From: Chrysomallon squamiferum | Lineage: Eukaryota > Mollusca > Gastropoda > Neomphalida > Peltospiridae | Assembly (NCBI GenBank): GCA_012295275.1 | Contig: CM022669.1 | Span: 9,097,489-9,161,488, forward strand | Reading direction: 5' to 3' | DNA length: 64,000 bases | Shown: positions 27,895 to 42,028 of the stretch, piece after piece | How positions within the stretch are numbered: position 1 is the stretch's first letter | Layout of the letters: each line of letters begins with the position of its first letter | Program-made: the position numbers and the translations under genes | Notes under the pieces: generated by a model | What the model was told of the DNA's origin: nothing | Seen by the model: only the letters and a program-made list of their open reading frames with translations | The model's database searches: none

Positions 27895-29059
27895 AATGTG
27901 ATTTTAAATATGTTTTTTTTTTTTTTTATGTAAATTAATAATCAGCCTCTAAAGTGAATCTGCTTGATAAGAACAACTATATCTGCGAAGTAGCACTTGC
28001 AAGAAATTACTGACTGCTTTCAGTTGTGTTCAAAAATAAAACTCATCCTTGTACTTCATTTGTATATCACTAACATCCCGATAGGTGAATGATTTGTAAT
28101 CTGGGTTGTTCTAACAAATGAATGCACAAGTTTAAATACAATAAAAAATCTCTGTTGAACACATCAGAGTTTTTGGTATGTAAGACATTTTTAATAAACA
28201 CAAAAAAACAACAACAATGAAATGATCAATATATTTGCATCTTACAGTCCACATCTAAATCTCGCTAAAATAAAATGGTATTTTCTTCAAATTTGCAAAA
28301 AGCATTTGGGGTTCTGTTCTTTCTCGTTTTATTCGTTGGGAATTTTTGTCCACCGCCATTTTGTGTGTTAGGGGTTTTTTTTGTCCTGGAATGCAATCTT
28401 GCTATCTGTACAGAAGACATTCAAACCTTTACATACCAGAGACTTTTTGTCATATACCCAACACAACACACTGTTCGCGTTTTATCGGTAACAGTAAATA
28501 AACTCAGACAATCCTAGCTAATCGTAAAGGAAATCTGTGACGGACCATGCAACTATTAATAATTTGGAATATACATACATCAAAGAAGACGGGGAAAAAA
28601 AAAAAAAAGGTTTGTTACGCTCGTGATTTGACTATCTGATCATCACGGTGATAAAAACATATACCCAGAGATCGACCATGCGTGCTTTTTTTCTTAATTT
28701 TTAGTGTGATATAAAACTGGATGCGGTGTGGGTAATACTGGGCACGCTGTGAGGTTTTCAAGGTGTGTACAGAAATCTGTTTTGATATTCGAGACGAGAG
28801 CACGGCAGAGTGAAAAGGACATGTTTCAGTTTGTTACGTATCTGATAAATACAAATTGCCGAGTTTATTCTGAACAAATAAAGTGATGTTAGTATCACGG
28901 TGTGTTCGGTTATCTTCTATCTGTCTGTCTGTCTGTCTGTGTGTTTTTATGTGTATGTGTCTTCGTATCTTTGTAGTTTTCTGTTTGTTTCTTTACTGGG
29001 GTTTTTTTTTGTCTGCCTTTCGTCTCTCTGCATATATCTCTTTCTATCTTCTTTTCCGT

Positions 29060-29231
<172 letters not shown>

Positions 29232-29284
29232 CGTTAATGCGCTAACAGACTTACATCGTATGAAGCCGAAATAACTGTTACTTT

Positions 29285-29600
29285 TACTACTCTCAGATTC
29301 GCATCGTGAGAATTTTTGCCGGGACTAATCCGGGCACGTCTGCGAGTTATTTCGGGTTAATTCGCACGCTAATCCTGTTACGTCTTCGTCAGGTGACTAC
29401 AAAAGTAATGAGTTTTACCTGCGACTGCGCCTTGCCCCTCGCACCTGCGCTCTAACTAACATTTAACTCCGCTGTTTACCTGACCCCGCGCTCAAAGTGC
29501 GGCGCAGTCTGTGAGCAAACTGAAAATAAGCCGCAGTCTCTCATCACCAGTCTCGAGTCCCCGTTTGACTCCGCGCTTGTTGTTCCTAGCTGACTTTCAC
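29285..29600. other. GC-richer island with paired TAATCC sites
   Basis: ACTAATCCGGG (about 29325) and GCTAATCCTG (about 29370) match the TAATCC core bound by K50-type (Otx/Bicoid-like) homeodomains. CACCTG and CAGGTG E-boxes lie nearby. No exon structure is convincing. Confidence 0.3.
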
Positions 29601-30433
29601 AGCATCACTATGGACTGCAGATGTAGCAAAATGTTAAAAAACCGCCTCTATTACTTCCCATCAGTTTCATCTCATCTACGTTTTACACTTCATATTTTTT
29701 TATTTTTTTTTTTTTTCATTTTCTCTCTTATTTATTTACTTTTATTTTTTTTTTTCATCTGCTCTCTTATTTATTTATTTATTTATTTATTTATTTTTTT
29801 TTTTTTTGATGACGCATGGAAATTAAAAGCACAATTTATTTAAACTGTTGCTAAACGATAAGAAGAAATAAATTATTTACATTTTATATTGTTTCAATGA
29901 TTATTGAGTTTGATGCTGACGGCTATAGTTTGTTAATAATAAAATAGGTCATTTAATTAACAAACAAACAAACAAAAACAAACAAAAAAATTGGATATCT
30001 GTATAATATCACAATACGTACACTTCTGTGATATCCACAGCATTCATTGTTTGATATCATCAATATTGGACGTCAAATATTTAACAACTTCATTACATCA
30101 CAGTGATAAATTGTCTATCATATACTACTGAATATCAAATAGATACATTTACTTAATGACGTCATTTGACTACACTCATTAATTTGCTTTTGTTTTCTAT
30201 TTAAATTCAAATACATTATTTGTTTATTGATACTCAGACCACAATCATTAATTTTCATTCATTTTAGAAATTCAAATAAAACTATGTTTGGAAAATTTAA
30301 TTTTCTAAATTCTTCCGTCTAAAATTTAGTCATTGTAACATAAAACTGGTTTTATAGTCTTCACGCTTCATTGGGGATTTTTAAGCATGCGTATTTTTCT
30401 ACACACAGTACACAACATACTGTAACATTTAAC

Positions 30434-30705
<272 letters not shown>

Positions 30706-30917
30706 TGTGTAAAGCTAACGGACTCATTCTCCATAATAAACTAATACAGGTAAGTGGAGAAACAAACAAACGATAAATTATCTAATTAACTAAATAATAA
30801 CGACGTAGGTAAATGTCATCAGCAGCAGTAACAACAACATCATTAACATCAACAGCATTACCACCACCATTTACAACAACAACAACAACAACAGTAGTAG
30901 TAGTAGTAGTAGTAGTA

Positions 30918-30951
<34 letters not shown>

Positions 30952-31765
30952 GAAGAAGAAGAAGAAGAAGAAGAATTATAATAATAATAGTAGTTGTAGT
31001 AGTAACAACAATAACAACAACAACAAGTCAACCAAATAACAACATAAACTACGCGATGCATATAGGAGTCTCTTTCTCCCTCTCTTCACACAAACTCTTA
31101 CAGTTAAGTACGCGCAGTCACATCTGTGTTTCATTGAGTGGAAATGCGGTCCATTCCTCAACTGGTAAATATTGTCTGAGTTTGGCAAATGTGCGCTGTA
31201 TACAGCCACACGAGTTTATTTGTGTTTCTCTCTTCCTGAATCTGCGAAACAAACCGTATCCGAAATCATCACAGAGCAAGAAAAATTAGCGACGACTTAA
31301 AAGAAAACTGACTGGATACGGCGCAACATGGAAACACATGGCGAAAATATGCAGTGCAAAAAATATGTACAGTATTTATATATATGTTTTTGTGTGTGTC
31401 TATATCTATATCGATATCTATATCTATATCTAAATATATATCTGTGTGTGTATGTGTGTGTGTGTGTGTGTGTGTTTATATAAACATGCAGAGTGTACAA
31501 AAATGTACAGTATAAAATAAATATATATGCTGTATAAAGGAAAAACGGGTAAACTGAAATCAAAGGGGACAAAATGCGTCCTTAATTTCCTTCCTTTTTG
31601 GTTAAGAAAATAAATATATATATATATATATCATAGCTGAGTTATTATTGTTATTATTATTACTGTTGTTGTTGTTAATCACTAAATGATTACGAAGAAG
31701 TTAAAGGTGAAAAATGCATCTTAATATTTATGGATTTTATATCTCTGTACAAATATTATTTATCA

Positions 31766-31925
<160 letters not shown>

Positions 31926-33485
31926 ATGTATAGTCTGGCTTTCTCTCTGCACACACATACATCTCTTTCTCTCCAAGGAAACGCGTTGATACAAAAATGT
32001 TACTGAACTATTACATGATTGTTTCTTTATTAGTGTTGTGTGTTTTCTATTTCCCGTGTTATCGCCAGAATATGTTCTACATCTGTACTGCAGTAGCCGT
32101 CTCGATGTACAGATTGTTATTACAGTCTTGAAATAATAATAATAATCATAGTAATAATAATACTGATACTAATACTAGTAGTAATACTACTACTAATAAC
32201 ACGACTAATAATAACAGTAGCAGCAGCGGTAGTAGTAGTAGTAGTAGGACGAAATTATTATATAATAAAACGAAAAATATATTTTTTTAAAATGTTAATA
32301 ATAAAATTGATACAACAACATCATCAACAACGAGAACAAAAACAAGAACAACAGCAGCAACAATAATTACAGCAAGAACGACAACAGCAACAATAGCAAT
32401 AATAGTTAGAATAACGAAATGATGATTACGATAATAATAATAATAAGAAGAACAACATTAGCTTAAAAATCTGAAAGGTAATTTCACTTTTCTTTATCTT
32501 GTATTTTTGAAGAAAATTAAATTTATCAAGAAGGTTAAAAAAAAAAAAAAAAAAAAAATAAATAGATAAAAATAATAATAATAAATGAAGGAAGAAAAAA
32601 AAAAAAAAATCTATAATAACCAATTATGAAGCTGTCAAAACGCAGGCTGGGTATAGCAACCCTCAAACAAACCACATGGTTTGCATCGTGTGAACAGCTT
32701 TCACCAGCCCTGCAGTATTATTCTCTTTTCAGTTCGAGTTAAAAAAAAAAAAAAAAAAAAGAGTAAAAAATCGTGTAAATATTTTAAACGAAACGCAACA
32801 CAATCCGTTCTGTTACATATAAAGGTGATTGCCGCCTATCTACCCTGTGATCGCTGAGGTGCGTCGTGGAGCGAGGGAGGGATGTAGCAGAAAAGCAAAA
32901 TCTCTGTTGTTAGCTGGCAACGTTTGTTTTCATTGTTAAGAAGATCACCAGAGTCTTATCAAGTATATCGCGTTATCGGAGACTGGGCTGGGATAAACAG
33001 CTACGTACAGTTAGTTACCTAGGTTCTTGCCATTTCAAGAATGTATAAGATGAAAAAAAAAAAAAATGAAAAAAAAAAGAAGAAGAAGAAAAAAAACGTG
33101 AGAGAGAAAAAGATGAGAGAGAGAGAGAGAGAGAAAAAAAAGATATAATGAGAAAAGAAAAGAAACAAACAAACAAAAAAAAACCGTTAGAAGAGCTTGC
33201 TTGTTAAACGCTACATTGAAATAAAGAGAATAGAGATAGAGGTATTGTATCACTAAATGTTTCTTAAAGATAGAAAATAAAAAAATAAAAAAATAAAACA
33301 CATAAAATAAAGAAAATAAAAAAAATAAAAAAATAAAAAAATAAAGTAAAAAAATAAATAAATAATAATAAGAATAATAAAAAATATTAAAATCTGCGAC
33401 AAACATTTTTTTTTTTTTAAATTAAAATAAGAAATAAAAGAAAGTAAAAGGGAAGAAAATAAATGAAACAAAAATTAAGGATACT

Positions 33486-33486
<1 letters not shown>

Positions 33487-33543
<57 letters not shown>

Positions 33544-33613
33544 GAGCATTCCAGAACAATGTAAAAGCTGAACTGCGCTGTAGTTAAAATTTGTAAATGT
33601 ACGTAAGTTTGTA

Positions 33614-33650
<37 letters not shown>

Positions 33651-33720
33651 GAGCATTCCAGAACAATGTAAAAGCTGAACTGCGCTGTAGTTAAAATTTG
33701 TAAATGTACGTAAGTTTGTA

Positions 33721-33778
<58 letters not shown>

Positions 33779-33788
33779 TAAATGTACG

Positions 33789-33838
<50 letters not shown>
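33487..33838. repeat. Four (AAT)n arrays around the 107-bp duplication
   Basis: Arrays lie at about 33487-33541, 33615-33648, 33720-33778 and 33790-33838. Confidence 0.95.
33540..33726. repeat. 107-bp tandem duplication with flanking AAT arrays
   Basis: The segment AAAAGAGCATTCCAGAACAA through GTACGTAAGTTTGTA appears at 33540-33615 and again at 33647-33722, a period of 107, with no difference seen. Each copy ends in an AAT array. A third fragment, AAATGTACGTA followed by AAT, begins near 33780. The near-identity implies a recent duplication or slippage. Confidence 0.85.
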
Positions 33839-33842
<4 letters not shown>

Positions 33843-34541
33843 TGTTGGTTATTATTATTAATAGCAGTAGCAGTAGTAATAGATGCAGTAGGAGTGTATC
33901 ATTATCATTATTATTATTATTAATTGGAATAACAAAACAAAATCAAGTAGGAGGAGTTGTTAAGGAAACTAGCTGGGTGGTGTTTATTACGTCATCACAG
34001 TTGTGTATTGTCACTACTGGTCTACCATACTTTCTCTTGGCAAAACCTACCACAGGTCTTCTCCGATAGGCCTGCGTCTCGTTTGTTTCGCTAAGAGTTA
34101 TTACTATAATGAGTTCTGAATGATGCTGACAGCTGATGAAACTTTCTGATAGCTGAAACAAACAAGTCGTTTTTCTCTTTTTAAAAACAAATACACTGGT
34201 ATTCGTGTTTTTAATTAGCGGAAGACGTTAACAAATTAATAAATGTCATTCCGCTTCCGTCTGAACTGTCTGGTTCAGATAGGTGGAAGGTGTACACAGT
34301 TCTAGGCGGGGGGGGGAGGGGAAAGGAAATCCAGGAAATCAGAAAATCATAGAGGGACGGTGTGGCTGTGTTGTGTACCCCGAGTCGGGATGAAACATTT
34401 CTTGCTTTTATTTATACAGAATACACGCGAGGGAGAATTGATGTCATTACCTGAACAGAAGATGAATTCGTCTCTGTTGTTGTTTTGAATTACGTGTTTG
34501 GTTTGGTGACAGTAAATGAAATGAAAACAGACAAACAGTAA

Positions 34542-34960
34542 TATCGCGGACGAAGTGTGGGTTAACATTAAGAGAATTCTCTGAATCGTAAAAGCGGCCG
34601 AGGACGCGAAGTTTCTCTTCGGAACATGTAACACATTAAACAAGATCGTTCTTGCACAGTTTTCTTTTCTTTTCTTTTATTAACTTTGGGTAATCCTGTC
34701 AATAGGGAAACATTGCGATTCATAAATCATATTAATTTATTATGATTTCAAGTTTTTTTTTTTTTAAACAAGCAATTACATATCGCGGACGAAGTGTGGG
34801 TTAACATTAAGAGAATTCTCTGCACTGTTTTCTTTTCTTTTCTTTTATTAACTTCGGGTAATCCTGTCAATAGGGAAACATTTTGTTTCATAAATCATAT
34901 TAATTTATTATGATTTCAAGTTTTTTTGTTTTTTGTGTTTTTTTAAACAAGCAATTACAT
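34542..34960. repeat. Tandem segmental duplication (about 240 bp) with an internal deletion
   Basis: TATCGCGGACGAAGTGTGGG starts at 34542 and again at 34781 (period 239). Both copies continue through GAGAATTCTCTG and share an end with GTAATCCTGTCAATAGGGAA ... AAGCAATTACAT (ending at 34781 and 34960). The second copy lacks about 70 bases between CTCTG and CAC(A/T)GTTTTC and carries a few point and homopolymer changes. Confidence 0.85.
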
Positions 34961-35975
34961 AGAAAATATGTACTAAAATAACACAGGAAGTTTAAAACTA
35001 AATCCATCGCTACTAAATAAGAAAAATGATTAATATACAAGTAATTATTGGATGGCACCACGTACTAAAACTATTTACTTCAAAAAAAGATCTTAACTCG
35101 ATTTAATATCTGAACTGTGTACCTGTATGTACCTGTCTCGCAGCTGTAAATCATACACAGGTTAATAAATCCTGGAATATTCTGACAGCTTTCATAAAAG
35201 TTTGCCTCTCATCCCGTACTGACGTGACAGACACGCAGACTGTCTGAATTTAACAAAAAAAAAAAAAAAAAAATTGTAATTTACAAGTCTGTTCGGTTGT
35301 TCTGTGAACAGTACAAAACATTAAGAAATTTTAAAATACCTGCCAAGAATTTCAGGTAGGCAGGCAGGCAGGCGTGTAAATAAATCATAGACAGTTTCGT
35401 GTTCCTCAATGGCGTTCATACGTCTTCAACTAACAAGTCAAATAATCGGCGATTGTTCCACTTTATTTGTCTTGTCTTTGTCTGTCTAAAAAAACAAAAA
35501 AAAAACTATTAGTATTTTGGTGAATTAGTAAATGATAAGAAAAGGTTGTGACTCTAATACAGTTTTACCTGTCAGTTCTGAGAAGCAACCTGCCACAGAA
35601 ACCAGTTTCAGATCTCCCAATGGTAAACTTGACGGAAAATAAATTATTTTAAAATTCTTTATTATCACTTTGAAGATGTTTAGTTATGCTATCACTACAG
35701 TGCACCTAGAAATGCTGATAGGAATAAACGAGAGAACAGTGTGTACCAAAGATTGTATCAATGTCCAAGTCATAAATTCACAGTCAGCTTATTTTTTTTT
35801 ATCAAAAAAGTAATGAACATTCACTCAGTGCATTTTCGACTTTTTTTTATGTAAATAAAGTCTACGATATGATGGAAATTAGAATTAATAATATATTATC
35901 ACTCAAGGCCACAAGTGTATTTTGATTTAACACAATGCAGAGAGACAGAAAGAGATATAGAGAATTAAAAACGTT

Positions 35976-36111
<136 letters not shown>

Positions 36112-36377
36112 GAAAAACAGACAGACAGACAGACAAACAAAGAGAAACAGATAAACACAAAGAGACAATCACAGAGATAGAGACAAACATGCAGAGAGAG
36201 ACAGACAGAGAGAGAGAGAAAGGGAGACAGAGTGAGACGAAGAGAGACACTTCGAGATGTGAATAAAAAGGATTGATATTACTAATGTTACTAATGCTTA
36301 CGTTTCTAGAGCAACAGCAAAAATAATAGCAGTTGCAATAGCAATAGAAGTAGTAGTAGTAGTATCTGTGGTAGCAG

Positions 36378-36393
36378 TATTATTATTATTATT

Positions 36394-36465
<72 letters not shown>

Positions 36466-36480
36466 GTTATTATTACTATT
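36378..36480. repeat. (ATT)n(GTT)n(ATT)n compound microsatellite
   Basis: ATT units, then about 13 GTT units, then ATT units up to about 36480. Confidence 0.95.
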
Positions 36481-36875
36481 AATTAATTAATTTTTTTTCC
36501 TGGCACTTATTCTGAGATTGTATTCTATTTCTTAAAGGTTTTCCGCTGTTCAAATTTAGCATACAGAATTCCATTCACACCTGTTATCCACTTTAATGAA
36601 AAACCTTTCTATTGTCTTTACCTTGGACCAAATATAGCCGATGATTCTATTTGTAATCTACTGAGAGATCTCTTTAACTCCACTGTAACAAGGATCAATC
36701 CAGCCCGAGGGAAGTGGGCACGCCCCTTCTCATAACCCTCCCCCAAAATGTCAAAGAAAGGTAAATAAATACAGGTAAATATCAAGTTGTGTAAGAACTA
36801 TGATTTTCATCAACAAGAATTATATCAACGTAGAAGCAACGACAGAATACAAAGTAAGAACAAAACAAATATCAA

Positions 36876-36878
36876 CAA

Positions 36879-36921
<43 letters not shown>

Positions 36922-36923
36922 TA

Positions 36924-36960
<37 letters not shown>

Positions 36961-36961
36961 T
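36876..36961. repeat. (AAAT)n and (AAT)n microsatellite
   Basis: AAAT units pass into AAT units ending near 36961. Confidence 0.95.
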
Positions 36962-37164
36962 ATAAAGATGATAATAATTGTATTGCTTATATATAATGTT
37001 GATGATCATATTTACGATGACGATGACAATAATTACTAACGAACTAACGAACTAACTAACTAAATCAACAAAGACAAATACAAAACCATAAGTACCATCG
37101 TGCAAAGAACGCCAATTTTTGTATTAAGTTAAAAGTAATAAGTTCACATAATCAAACCTAATTA

Positions 37165-37315
37165 AGACAAAGATAATTTTCGCTGCTGTATTTGTAAAGG
37201 GACCAGCAGTTGGGACCCTGGGGATTGTGATACAAATTACCAAGTAAATGGTTTTGACATGAATACCATTACTGGTTTCAACGTGGAGACGTTTTGTGTA
37301 CGTACCTAGTGGTCT
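37165..37315. other. Unassigned protein-like segment
   Basis: Several frames here are open and of mixed composition: plus-strand G-T-S-S-W-D-P-G-D-C-D-T-N-Y, plus-strand K-I-I-F-A-A-V-F-V-K-G-P-A-V-G, and a 71-codon minus-strand frame. A donor-like GTACGT follows at about 37298. No family is recognised; it could be a fragment of an old transposon. Confidence 0.2.
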
Positions 37316-37689
37316 TGTAACAAATTGATGTTCCCGCAAAATGAGGCATAAATCAGTTCTCTCTTGTGGTCAACATTATCACATACAAACGTGCAGTATT
37401 AGTGAGAGAGTTTTACTTCTTCCAGTTTTTTTTTTTTTTTTTTTAGTCATGGTTTTTATTATTTTGTGAAAAAAAAATAAACACCTGCAAAACAATTTCA
37501 AATTATATTTATTCTGTTTACGCCTGAATAGACTAGGATATTATGAAAAAAAAACCCAAAAACATTAAAATGTGTAAATTTTTCAAAATTATTTCTATTT
37601 TATTTGACAGGTGTAGGCGTGTTTTTATTTCTGTTTAAATCTTCTTTTTTTTCTTTTCTTTGTTTTTCTTTTTAAAGATGTAATTGATA

Positions 37690-37782
37690 CAGAATTATTA
37701 TTATTATTATTATTATTGTTGTTGTTGTTGTTGTTGTTATTAGTATTGTTAATAATAATAATATTATTATTATTATTAGCCA
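37690..37782. repeat. (ATT)n(GTT)n microsatellite with reversed AAT segment
   Basis: ATT, GTT, then AAT and ATT units. The AAT/ATT switch could form a short hairpin. Confidence 0.9.
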
Positions 37783-38057
37783 CATCTTTGCTCTTTCGAA
37801 GAAAACTGTTACACAGGTGAAATAAAACTAGCGACATCTTCAAATTGGTAAACTATGTTTCATCTCAAGAGAGGAATTTGTTGTGTTATAATTATTATAT
37901 ATTATGTCACATCTACACACAGCTGTGACTTAACGAGTAAGAGACGAAATATATTCATGTTACCATGACAACGACGAGATAAATATAATTAACTGAAAGT
38001 AACAAAGTATAATTGCATTTGATGAGATATAAAATGGGATTCTATCTAGCTCGTTCT

Positions 38058-38200
<143 letters not shown>

Positions 38201-39429
38201 AATATATTACATATGTGCATCTTCGTACCTACGAACGTAACAAACAATACATTTATAAGTACACATACCGATTTACATCAAAAACAATTTTTGTATAATA
38301 TAATATACTGTATATAGTTAATACATGGAACACTACAACTTCTCCATGTTGTGTAATTAGCGAGTTTTTCATGTGTTTTACTCTTTCTCATTCCGTTATT
38401 GAACCGAACAGACATTTAACGCACGCACCCCTCCAGCAGAATCAGCGTGGTGTCCGTGCATCTCTCGGTCTGAAACAGCGATGTTTGATTTTTGATCGCT
38501 TACCCATTTACTGGCGCGGTAAAACCGCTCAGAATGTATTAGACCGCTCATGTCAGCCATTAACATACAGCTGGGTACCTGTTGTGAGTCACGTGACTTT
38601 TTTTGAACAAACGTTTCCACAGAATGACCAGCTGTACGGCTTGTTTTTTTTTTAGTGATTCACTTTCATGGACGTTTATAAGAAATCTTAAGATAAGCCT
38701 CAACATATATTGGTATATAAGTATTTTGTTGACAGTGAGATAGACAATTTAGGAGTTATGCGGTAGAGAAAAATAAACACTGAGACCAGATTTTGAACAG
38801 AAAAGAAATAGTGGGTTGTGTGGGTAGGTGAATGGTGTGTGGATTTGTGTGTGTGTGTGTGTGTGTGTTGACATAGGAAAAGAGAGATATTATGCGTAAA
38901 AAAAAAAAAAAAAAAAAAATATTAGAAAAAAATATATTATCGTGATTTGAATACGATTAATACTGAAAAAAAAAATGAAGAAGAAAAATTCTTTTCTCGG
39001 TGCTTGCAGTGCAAATATTACAGTAGGAGAGTGAGACTGTTCAGTCTGTCGTCCTCTGTTTACTTGCTGTGTTTAGTTATTACGCGATAACATCGTCTGG
39101 GTTAGAACTCAGATCAATCTTTTTGTATGACTTTACTTTTTAATACGCGAGTCAATTTATTTTTATGTGTGGGTAAATTTGTCTTGTACGGGATATCATC
39201 GCTACAAACAGAGACTGTCGTAAAATGTTGCAAATCACTGAACTCATCTTAAAAGCTATGTTTTTATTTTTTTATTTTTTATTTTTTTATGTTACCATAA
39301 GCAGATTTTCTAAACATAAGAAAATAAAAAAAAATGCAACGAAAAACGGAAACGTTGATTATTGTTAACTCATGTCTTCATATAAAATATCAAAATCAAT
39401 GTTTAACAGATAATTACTAGGTTATCATT

Positions 39430-39537
<108 letters not shown>

Positions 39538-40859
39538 GTGTCATTAGATAATTTTTTCTATTACAGTTTTATTACATAAACATAGACTTCAGATCACAAA
39601 AATGACAACAAGTCGAGAAATCCCAGTCTACCAGTATGTTTCCGTTAATGACGTTTTGTCGATTACCTTCAAGTCAACCAAAAGTCAACAGTACGTCCCT
39701 GGGGTTTCGTGTTCAAAACACAGAACTGCTATCTACACTGCACTGTGTGTCAGCCTCTGTAATCCGAGGACAAAGAGTTGTTTGAAAAGTCAACGACACG
39801 ACAGAGCAAAACATGACGTAAGTAACGACGTTTGCTGATGATGTTAATTTAAACCACTTAAACTTAGTTTAGCTCCGACTCGGGACATTTTGTAACTAAT
39901 ACTCTCCGGGGAACTGAAGTAGATTCAGATAAACATGTTTTACAATATATTAAACGTTCCCTGTTCCGATATTTTCTGATAGATGAACGCGTATGACAGA
40001 TGATTATTCGTTTCCGAATAATTAGAAAAGAGCGAATTAACTAGTATAATATTTTTCTGCAGATAGCTGTAAAACAAGGTTCAGGAGGAGGAGTGATCCA
40101 AAAAATAAAGGATAACCAGGATGAAAAGAAACCAGATGAGGAGACTATGAATGAAAAAAAAAAGAAAAAGAAAATATTGAGCTACAAAAAATAAAAAAAT
40201 AAAAAATGTAGGTCAGCTTGTTTTCTGACGCATAACAATAAAATACATTCTTCTAGACTAGAAGTTCTTGTCTTCGCAACAGCATGAGAATTACGACAAA
40301 TAACACAAATAGAAGACATATCACGCCCACATAACACGCGCGTGTGTGCTCTAACCCCTGCTATACAGTCCTTAACATTATTCTCTAAATGTCTTCCTGT
40401 GTCAGTAGATACATTAAACATAATAATTCCATATTTATTAATAATCTGAAATAACAAAGAAATGTGTGATATAGAATTCACTTCAGAAGAGACAGACCGG
40501 GAAAATTGCACAACAAAAGCCGTAAGTTGTAGAGAATAAGAAAAGTATCTATCAATGTCTATCTATCTATGTGTATGTGTATGTGTATACATGTATACAT
40601 TTACACCATATTTCCCCACACGTTTTATGGACACGAGAATACCGTTGTAACACTATCTTGAGAAAAGTTTTGTAGATGTGTTTTCTTACACAACACTGAA
40701 AACAGGTTTAGACGTTAATCTTTCAGTTCCTCTTTCAAACAAACACAAGTGTTTAATTAGCAACTCTGAGACTTTTAGGATTATCTCTCGTGACAGTAAC
40801 AGATGAGAGAAACAACATTACTCACTGAAATAACACTTATGTGCCAGGATTCATCTTTC

Positions 40860-40892
<33 letters not shown>

Positions 40893-40903
40893 GTGAGATA
40901 TAT

Positions 40904-41024
<121 letters not shown>

Positions 41025-41589
41025 AACGAATCATTCTATACTGAAGTCTAAGCTAAGATGGGATCTCGCTGTGTAAAATGTCAGCAGGAGAAAATGGCGG
41101 AAGCTGTAATTGCCTGACATTTGACGGCAAATAAAACGGGCACGTGGTTACGACCTGACGTTCTGGACACTTGAGGCAAAGTTGCTCACTGATATTAGAA
41201 ACGGCACGTCTATCTGCACAAAGCCTGCAGCCTGTAATGTAACAGTTTCTTTTCTTTACAGATCTGAGTTTTCTTTTTCTCTTCACGTCTTTTTTTTTCT
41301 ACCTTTGCTGTGTCTAGTTTTGTTTTGTTTTGTGGTTTTTCTCTCAAGGAATTTTTAAAGTAATTTGCGATGTGGTTTGCAGTGAATAGATATTATTATT
41401 ATTATTAAAAATACTACTACTAGTAGTAGTAGTAGTGGTAGTAATATGCACACAACGATGATGATAATAACGAAAATGAAAGAAGAAAACGTCAGTTGCC
41501 GAATCATTTCAACACATACCAACCATTCACTTGAATAAATCATTCTTGCTTCAGTGGGCAGAACAGAAAACAGACTGAAGTTCACACTG

Positions 41590-41645
41590 AGAGGATCGAT
41601 CCTGCGGTGCGATACGTTTCAGGCGAGCACTCTAAGTGGGGAGAT
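41590..41645 (-). mobile_element. tRNA-like SINE remnant
   Basis: On the minus strand, TTAGAGTGCTCGCCT is followed by GGATCGATCCTC (41602-41591), a good box B. This order (TTAGAGxGxTCGCxT, then GGxTCGAxCC) is typical of tRNA-derived SINE heads. The first part of box A is not recognisable. Confidence 0.4.
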
Positions 41646-41829
41646 GTTTTGGAGAGCGCAACGAAGATAGGTTTGAGTGACGCAAACGTAAAACATCTGT
41701 AATGTTATTCAACTTCACAGCTAATTAGCAGTAGTAATTGAATCACTCGGCGTGGAGAGAATAGTTTGTGAGTTCTTCACAAAACACCGACCTGTTTGTT
41801 ACAGTTTGACTGATATGTTCGTTACTCAC

Positions 41830-42028
41830 TAACAACAACAACAACAACAACAGCAGCAGCAACAGCAGCAACAACAACAACAGCAGAAACAGCAGCAGCA
41901 ACAACAACAACAGCAGCAACCGCAGCAACAACAACAACAACAACAACAACAGCAACAGCAACAACAACAACAATAGCAACAGCAACAGCAACAGCAATAG
42001 CAACAACAAAACAACAACAACAATAATA
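41830..42028. repeat. (CAA/CAG)n microsatellite, about 200 bp
   Basis: Mixed CAA and CAG trinucleotides, with one CGCAGC-type and a few TAG interruptions. The frames read poly-Gln, poly-Asn or poly-Leu. No exon borders flank it. Confidence 0.95.

Noticed and set aside
28275-28517. 80-codon plus-strand frame with a hydrophobic start
   Set aside because: Hydrophobicity comes from TTT-rich sequence. No family, and poor downstream coding character.
35360-35375. Short GGCA tandem, and other regularly spaced repeats, as a CRISPR array
   Set aside because: These are simple tandem repeats in animal DNA. No repeat-spacer structure.
36480-36780. Fragment of a cephalopod-type SINE (TGGCACTTATTCTGAG; also TGGTACTTATTCCATAG at 9493)
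   Set aside because: The similarity is confined to about 15 bases and no further part of such an element follows, so it cannot fix the organism.
39602-39838. 78-codon plus-strand frame (M-T-T-S-R-E-I-P...)
   Set aside because: No family likeness and no splice borders. Expected by chance in 64 kb.
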